Source: a virus
Direction: 5' to 3' (one strand)
Length of the DNA stretch: 31,005 bases
Virus record (IMG/VR): IMGVR_UViG_3300035670_000912
Location: 1-31,005 of that record
In this document: positions 27,905 to 31,005 of the stretch, piece by piece
How the letters are laid out: each line of letters starts with the position of its first letter
Position numbering within the stretch: the stretch's first letter is position 1
The notes under the pieces: generated by a model
Seen by the model: only the letters and a program-made list of their open reading frames with translations
Database searches by the model: none
Told to the model about the DNA's origin: nothing
Made by a program: the position numbers and the translations under genes

Positions 27905-28078
27905 ATGCCACGCAACGATTTCCAGCAGAACCTCGACGAGGATTGGATCGACTTCCGCCGCGAGGTCTGCGACCTCTACGACCGCAAGCCTGACCTGACC
28001 ATCGCGCAGGTCGCCCGCATCTTTGGCGCCGACTTCGATGATGTGAAGCGCGCGCTGATGCAGGGAGATCGCAGATGA
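27905..28078 (+). CDS. Small protein with helical C-terminus, unknown
   Basis: A 57-residue protein: MPRNDFQQNLDEDWIDFRRE, then VCDLYDRKPDLTIAQVARIF and GADFDDVKRALMQGDRR. The second half could form a helix-turn-helix (LTIAQVARIFGADFDDVKRA), as in very small DNA-binding proteins. GGGAGAGACAG precedes the ATG. It is coupled to the next gene by ATGA. Confidence 0.7.
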   Translation: MPRNDFQQNLDEDWIDFRREVCDLYDRKPDLTIAQVARIFGADFDDVKRALMQGDRR

Positions 28079-28227
28079 CCGAGATCGACACCCTCAAGAG
28101 CAAAATCGCCAAGCAGCGGTCGGAGATCGCCCGCCTCGAGCACAAGGTGGCCGAGTTGGCGCTCGACAAGTTGCAAATGCACCGCGACATTCTGGCGCTG
28201 AAGATCAAACTGGAGGAGCAAGCATGA
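28075..28227 (+). CDS. 50-residue coiled-coil protein, unknown
   Basis: This short gene reads MTEIDTLKSKIAKQRSEIAR, LEHKVAELALDKLQMHRDIL and ALKIKLEEQA. The heptad pattern of I, L and V suggests one continuous coiled coil, so it is probably a small dimer. It overlaps both neighbours by ATGA junctions, which supports that it is translated in spite of its length. Confidence 0.75.
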   Translation: MTEIDTLKSKIAKQRSEIARLEHKVAELALDKLQMHRDILALKIKLEEQA

Positions 28228-28502
28228 TCGACCAATGGGTGGAGCGACACGTCGTCCTCGACGGCGGGATGTATGAGGAGCAGGACGCGACCGCGTGCTT
28301 CTACGTCAGGCCGCACGATCACGCGATCGAGATCGAGACGATCAGCATAGACGGCTGCATTTATCACGCGAGCATCATCGAGAAGCACATCGGCAAGGAG
28401 CGGATGGCCGAGATCATCAAGCGCGCCGAGGCGTGGTGGGACGACGACGGCTATCGCGCTTGGCGGTCGAACAACGAGTGGAATGGAGCGCGATATGCGT
28501 GA
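28224..28502 (+). CDS. Phage protein of 92 residues, unknown
   Basis: Starts MIDQWVERHVVLDGGMYEEQ with ATFYVRP-like strands (DATACFYVRPHDHAIEIETI) and a C-terminal helical part containing HIGKERMAEIIKRAEAWWDD and DGYRAWRSNNEWNGARYA. It has many acidic and aromatic residues. GAGGAG precedes the ATG, inside the preceding coiled-coil gene. It overlaps the next gene by 8 bases. No family recognised. Confidence 0.75.
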   Translation: MIDQWVERHVVLDGGMYEEQDATACFYVRPHDHAIEIETISIDGCIYHASIIEKHIGKERMAEIIKRAEAWWDDDGYRAWRSNNEWNGARYA

Positions 28503-28656
28503 GGATCTAGGGCGGATGGCGCAGCACTTCGAGCGGCTGCAAGACGAACCGACGAAGCCGAACCTGCGTTGCTTGATCGCGGGCGCAGCGGCCGGCGCGC
28601 TCGGGATCACCGTGCTGCCGTGGCTCGCGGCGATCATCATCTCGGGAGGCTGGTGA
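28495..28656 (+). CDS. 53-residue single-pass membrane protein, unknown
   Basis: The gene reads MREDLGRMAQHFERLQDEPT, KPNLRCLIAGAAAGALGITV and LPWLAAIIISGGW. The first 23 residues are charged and amphipathic; the rest is one hydrophobic segment with small residues (LIAGAAAGALGITVLPWLAA). It could insert in the inner membrane with the N-terminus inside. It is not holin-like enough for a lysis assignment, but that cannot be ruled out. It is joined to both neighbours by overlaps (8 bases and TGATG). Confidence 0.7.
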   Translation: MREDLGRMAQHFERLQDEPTKPNLRCLIAGAAAGALGITVLPWLAAIIISGGW

Positions 28657-28865
28657 TGCTAGGCTACATCAACTACTACGCAGACGGCACGACGAGTAAG
28701 CTGTGCGTGTCGCGTAAGGTCGCCGACCAGACTGCGAAGCGCATCAGCAAGCCCTTGCTTGGCGATCCCCGCAAGGCTGTCTGGGTCGTCGATCACAACT
28801 ACAACGGCGACATCATCAAGATCACGGCAGAGCCTATCGTGCAGCCTTGGGAGCGCCAACCATGA
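28656..28865 (+). CDS. Small phage protein, unknown
   Basis: A 69-residue basic protein: MLGYINYYADGTTSKLCVSR, KVADQTAKRISKPLLGDPRK and AVWVVDHNYNGDIIKITAEP. It has a beta-alpha-beta-like order by eye. The ATG shares a base with the membrane protein stop, with GGGAGGCTGGTG just before, so it is translationally coupled. No family recognised. Confidence 0.72.
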   Translation: MLGYINYYADGTTSKLCVSRKVADQTAKRISKPLLGDPRKAVWVVDHNYNGDIIKITAEPIVQPWERQP

Positions 28866-29185
28866 CGGAAGCACAGCTAGGAGAACTCATGCGCGCTCAG
28901 GCCCGCAGAGAAGGCCACAGAGGCCGCTTGCCCGATATGCACTCGCCTGCATCGTGGCAAAACGAAGAGGCCCAGGAACGCAAGGAGGCGCTCGAGGAGG
29001 CCATCTATCAAACGATGTGCGCGAAAGGCCGGTCGATGCTGATGCAGGAGATCGTCACCGCGATTGACGAGACCAAGCGCGACGCGATCCAGAACGCCGT
29101 GCGCCGCATGAAGACCCGCGGCGTGATGAAGACCATCCTCGAAAGCCGAGGCGGCAAGAGCGCGGTAGTGTGGAGGCTCGCATGA
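28862..29185 (+). CDS. Putative winged-helix protein
   Basis: A 107-residue protein: MTEAQLGELMRAQARREGHR, then EALEEAIYQTMCAKGRSMLM, QEIVTAIDETKRDAIQNAVR and RMKTRGVMKTILESRGGKSA. The second half looks like a winged helix (QEIVTAIDETKRDAIQNAVR as the helix pair, then VMKTILESRGGKSAVVWRLA as the wing). It may be a small DNA-binding regulator. Overlaps by ATGA with both neighbours. Confidence 0.7.
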   Translation: MTEAQLGELMRAQARREGHRGRLPDMHSPASWQNEEAQERKEALEEAIYQTMCAKGRSMLMQEIVTAIDETKRDAIQNAVRRMKTRGVMKTILESRGGKSAVVWRLA

Positions 29186-29391
29186 ACCTCATCGTGCTAA
29201 CAGTCGTCGCAAGCATCAACGCCGACACCGGCTATGTCGGGATCTACAAGGACATGGAAGAATGCAAGGACATGCAGACCATCTACATCGAACACCTCGA
29301 CCCCAGCGCGATCATGGTCTGCGATACGGTGACCAGATTTCAGCCGGTGCTGATCCCGCCGCCGAGGCCCGCCGGATTGAAGCGGCCGTGA
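29182..29391 (+). CDS. Small protein with hydrophobic N-terminus, unknown
   Basis: A 69-residue protein: MNLIVLTVVASINADTGYVG, IYKDMEECKDMQTIYIEHLD and PSAIMVCDTVTRFQPVLIPP. The N-terminal hydrophobic strand is too short for a clear signal peptide. Two cysteines (EECKD and MVCDT) could pair if the protein were exported. Coupled to the previous gene by ATGA. No family recognised. Confidence 0.68.
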   Translation: MNLIVLTVVASINADTGYVGIYKDMEECKDMQTIYIEHLDPSAIMVCDTVTRFQPVLIPPPRPAGLKRP

Positions 29392-29441
29392 TCGAGGCGT
29401 TCAGGATCGTTTTCAGGAAGATCGAGGAGGGAAAGCTGTGA
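29388..29441 (+). CDS. Possible 17-residue peptide overlapping its neighbours
   Basis: A GTG overlapping the preceding stop opens VIEAFRIVFRKIEEGKL, ending in a GTGA overlap with the next gene. It could only keep ribosomes attached across the gap that carries the next ribosome binding site (GAGGAGGG). There is little evidence beyond the two overlaps. Confidence 0.3.
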   Translation: MIEAFRIVFRKIEEGKL

Positions 29442-29731
29442 GCGAAGCACCGAAACGGATTTGGGCATTTCAAGATGGGCCGCTGGTTGGATATTTCGTC
29501 GGGCAAAGCCCCGGCGAAGGTGCTTACGCCGTCGAATACATCCGCGCCGATCTGGTGGAGGCTGCGATCAAGCGGGCGCTGGAGGGGGCGGCATCACTAG
29601 CGCAAAACGCCTACCTTGTTCCGCCCGATGGCGGATCACCCACAGAAGCTGAAGAAGCCGTATGCCTAGCCGCCGCAGACTACATAAGCGCCCTCGACCC
29701 CGCGCAGTTCATTGAGGAGGAGAAGGGATGA
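29438..29731 (+). CDS. Phage protein of 97 residues, unknown
   Basis: Starts at GTG after GAGGAGGGAAAGCT: MSEAPKRIWAFQDGPLVGYF, VGQSPGEGAYAVEYIRADLV, then AAIKRALEGAASLAQNAYLV and a tail ending ALDPAQFIEEEKG. The EYIRADLVEAAIKRALE segment recalls small phage proteins that have an EYVRADL motif. Its first and last residues (MSEAP, QFIEE) are shared with the next gene. Function unknown. Confidence 0.72.
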   Translation: MSEAPKRIWAFQDGPLVGYFVGQSPGEGAYAVEYIRADLVEAAIKRALEGAASLAQNAYLVPPDGGSPTEAEEAVCLAAADYISALDPAQFIEEEKG

Positions 29732-30081
29732 GCGAAGCACCTTGCCTATGGCCGCATGGAACCTGCGCCTGCTACGCGCAAGAAGCCGTGAAGCCGGATT
29801 ACGCTGGCCGCGTTTGGATGCACTGTGACGAAGGCTTGAACCTGTCGAAGTCGAGCATGTCGCGCTTCATCATGTTCTGCCTGACAAACCGCGTCGAGAT
29901 CGGCTCTGTCCACCCGTTCAACCCTGCGTTTCCACGGAGCCATGTATCAGCGGCGGTTCGCATTCACCCCGACCTGATAGAAGCGTTTGAGGTCGAGACT
30001 GGCGGCAAGTTACGCGAGCCTCCGCGCCTATCGCTAAACGCCAGCACCCCCGAGCAGTTCATTGAGGAGCCGAAGCCATGA
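29728..30081 (+). CDS. Phage protein of 117 residues, unknown
   Basis: Begins MSEAPCLWPHGTCACYAQEA, with KPDYAGRVWMHCDEGLNLSK and SSMSRFIMFCLTNRVEIGSV, and ends SLNASTPEQFIEEPKP. Six cysteines are spread through the first half. The two ends match those of the preceding gene at DNA level although the middles are unrelated, as if a new middle had been inserted between conserved flanks. No family recognised. Confidence 0.72.
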   Translation: MSEAPCLWPHGTCACYAQEAVKPDYAGRVWMHCDEGLNLSKSSMSRFIMFCLTNRVEIGSVHPFNPAFPRSHVSAAVRIHPDLIEAFEVETGGKLREPPRLSLNASTPEQFIEEPKP

Positions 30082-30503
30082 CCAAGAAGAATTGCCCGCT
30101 GGGCGAGGACTGCGACCTGACGCTTGCGTGGATGATGGGCGCGGATGACGCGCGCGACAGGACGAAGGCGAGGATCGAGGAACTTGAGCGCATCTTATCT
30201 TCAAGCCCCTGCGAAATAGCAGCGCACAGCAACAGCCTGACAGAGTATATGTTTCACTGGGAGGGACGCGCGTTGGATGCAGAGGCCAAGCTGGCGAAGG
30301 CGGTGGAGGCGCTGGAAGGTTGCATGATCGGCGGCAACCATCTGGTGACTTGGCTGCCCGAGAACCACCTGCCTGCCGATACAGACCCGCTTGCCGCGCT
30401 TGTCAGGCATGGCGCTGGCGTATCACACGACATCTGGTGCTGCTGGAGGTCGATCATGCAGGCCCGCGCCACCCTCGCAGAACTGAAGGGAGACAAGCCA
30501 TGA
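30078..30503 (+). CDS. Phage protein of 141 residues, Ead/Ea22-like layout, unknown
   Basis: Starts MTKKNCPLGEDCDLTLAWMM, with ARDRTKARIEELERILSSSP and GRALDAEAKLAKAVEALEGC, ending TLAELKGDKP. The AEAKLAKAVEALEG helix is typical of modular early phage proteins that mix short conserved helices. Its start overlaps the previous stop by ATGA. No function assigned. Confidence 0.72.
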   Translation: MTKKNCPLGEDCDLTLAWMMGADDARDRTKARIEELERILSSSPCEIAAHSNSLTEYMFHWEGRALDAEAKLAKAVEALEGCMIGGNHLVTWLPENHLPADTDPLAALVRHGAGVSHDIWCCWRSIMQARATLAELKGDKP

Positions 30504-30790
30504 CCGAAGACAACGACGCCCGCCTTCGTATTCTTGCCCGCGCCGCCGAACTGACAGGCGGTGATCGGCAGGAGACCTACGGCCAGCCGTGGGTGAACCT
30601 CGAGCGGATCGCCGAACTGTGGACCGTCTATCTCGACTGCGGCGTGACCCTAAAGGCAGAGTCCGTCGCGTGGATGATGGTGCTGCTCAAGATGGCGCGA
30701 ACCGATAGCGGTTTGCCCTATCACGAAGACAACTACATCGACGCCGCAGCATATGCCGCAATTGCCGGGGAGTGCAGGAAGAATGAGTGA
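30500..30790 (+). CDS. DUF6378-like phage protein
   Basis: A 96-residue helical protein: MTEDNDARLRILARAAELTG, GDRQETYGQPWVNLERIAEL and WTVYLDCGVTLKAESVAWMM, then VLLKMARTDSGLPYHEDNYI and DAAAYAAIAGEC. The R(Q/K)xTYGxxxxNxxxIAxLW, MMxLLKxAR and DNYxDxxxYAA motifs match DUF6378, a common family of phages with unknown activity. The arrangement resembles all-alpha MazG-like pyrophosphatases, but the acidic metal motif is incomplete. Coupled to its upstream gene by ATGA. Confidence 0.82.
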   Translation: MTEDNDARLRILARAAELTGGDRQETYGQPWVNLERIAELWTVYLDCGVTLKAESVAWMMVLLKMARTDSGLPYHEDNYIDAAAYAAIAGECRKNE

Positions 30791-31005
30791 GGACCTAACA
30801 AAGCGGCTGCGCGATCTCGCAGATCATGCCGCCTATGAGCCTGACATGCACCACACCGCAGCAGATCAGATCGACGAGCTCCGCCGCGAGATCCAAGACC
30901 TGCGCCGCCAGATCGACTATTGGCGCGACGAAAGCAAGAAGTGGCAGACGCTGTGGGAGCAAGCAGCCAATCGAGTGATGCAGCTTGACCCCGCCTTCGA
31001 CGCGG
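30783..31005 (+). CDS. Partial coiled-coil phage protein
   Basis: Starts in an 8-base overlap with the DUF6378-like gene and runs off the right end. Visible residues include MSEDLTKRLRDLADHAAYEP, DMHHTAADQIDELRREIQDL and RRQIDYWRDESKKWQTLWEQ. The ADxIxxLRxEI helix followed by a long coiled coil is typical of modular early phage proteins. Function unknown. Confidence 0.75.
   Translation, partial: MSEDLTKRLRDLADHAAYEPDMHHTAADQIDELRREIQDLRRQIDYWRDESKKWQTLWEQAANRVMQLDPAFDA

Noticed and set aside
27171-28640. Minus-strand open frame of 489 codons across the small early genes
   Set aside because: It spans several overlapping plus-strand genes with good starts. Its sequence is Arg/Ser-rich without recognisable domains.
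28495-28656. Single-pass membrane peptide considered as a holin
   Set aside because: No endolysin or spanin gene nearby, it sits in an early operon, and a single hydrophobic segment is not diagnostic.
27723-30081. Idea that the run of small unknown early genes encodes anti-CRISPR or anti-restriction proteins
   Set aside because: Position and small size fit, but no Aca-type regulator or known inhibitor motif was recognised, so no function is proposed.
1-31005. Search by eye for tRNA genes, CRISPR arrays, integrase, attachment sites and insertion sequences
   Set aside because: No cloverleaf-like stretch, regularly spaced repeats, recombinase motif or flanking duplications were recognised. Coding density leaves no gap above about 100 bases.

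Overview
The window is part of a tailed double-stranded DNA phage (or prophage) with siphovirus gene content. It has a tape measure protein, a TP901-1-type major tail protein, a lambda/GTA-like tail tip module, an HK97-type head and no sheath gene. Strongly GC-biased third codon positions, the head-to-tail order (terminase, portal, protease, capsid, connectors, tail, then distal tail, hub, peptidase and J-like protein, as in Rhodobacter-type gene transfer agents) and a GapR/DUF2312-like gene suggest an alphaproteobacterial host. That host call is inference. No integrase, lysis gene, tRNA or CRISPR array was seen, and both ends of the window cut through genes, so the genome is incomplete here.

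Layout. Bases 1-21154 hold the late virion genes, all on the minus strand and read right to left: small and large terminase, portal, MuF-like minor head protein, prohead protease, HK97 capsid, a capsid-associated protein, connectors, tail terminator, two paralogous major tail proteins, tail assembly chaperones with a canonical -1 frameshift site, tape measure, tail tip proteins, tail fibre and small fibre-associated proteins. Bases 21154-22715 hold a DNA-modification-like group (Mom family, ParB-like, DUF1937). Bases 22712-25014 hold a replication/control group, still on the minus strand: a lambda O-like initiator carrying three iterons inside its own gene, a DnaA-C-terminal-like protein, a VRR-NUC-type nuclease, a small zinc protein and a 56-residue XRE regulator. 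A short divergent control region (25015-25092) with TTGCAC/GTGCAA half-sites separates this from the plus-strand operon. That operon carries ERF annealing protein, YqaJ-type exonuclease, a small protein ending in an SSB-like acidic tip, a GapR-like protein, NinB and a Cys/His zinc protein, followed by about fourteen mostly unrecognised small genes joined by ATGA/GTGA overlaps.

How it fits together. The XRE regulator probably balances transcription of the two arms. The initiator, its internal iterons and its overlapping neighbour would start replication. ERF, YqaJ and NinB supply recombination-dependent replication or genome repair, perhaps with the SSB-tip protein. Mom and its neighbours may modify the DNA before the terminase, encoded immediately downstream, packages it. 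The most unusual points are the in-gene iterons, the A AAA AAG frameshift site joining the two tail chaperones exactly in frame, an intrinsic terminator pointing against the minus-strand replication operon next to the DnaA-like gene's ribosome binding site, the Mom/ParB-like/DUF1937 group beside the terminase, a dual-start prohead protease, and a small zinc protein whose coding signal changes frame half-way.
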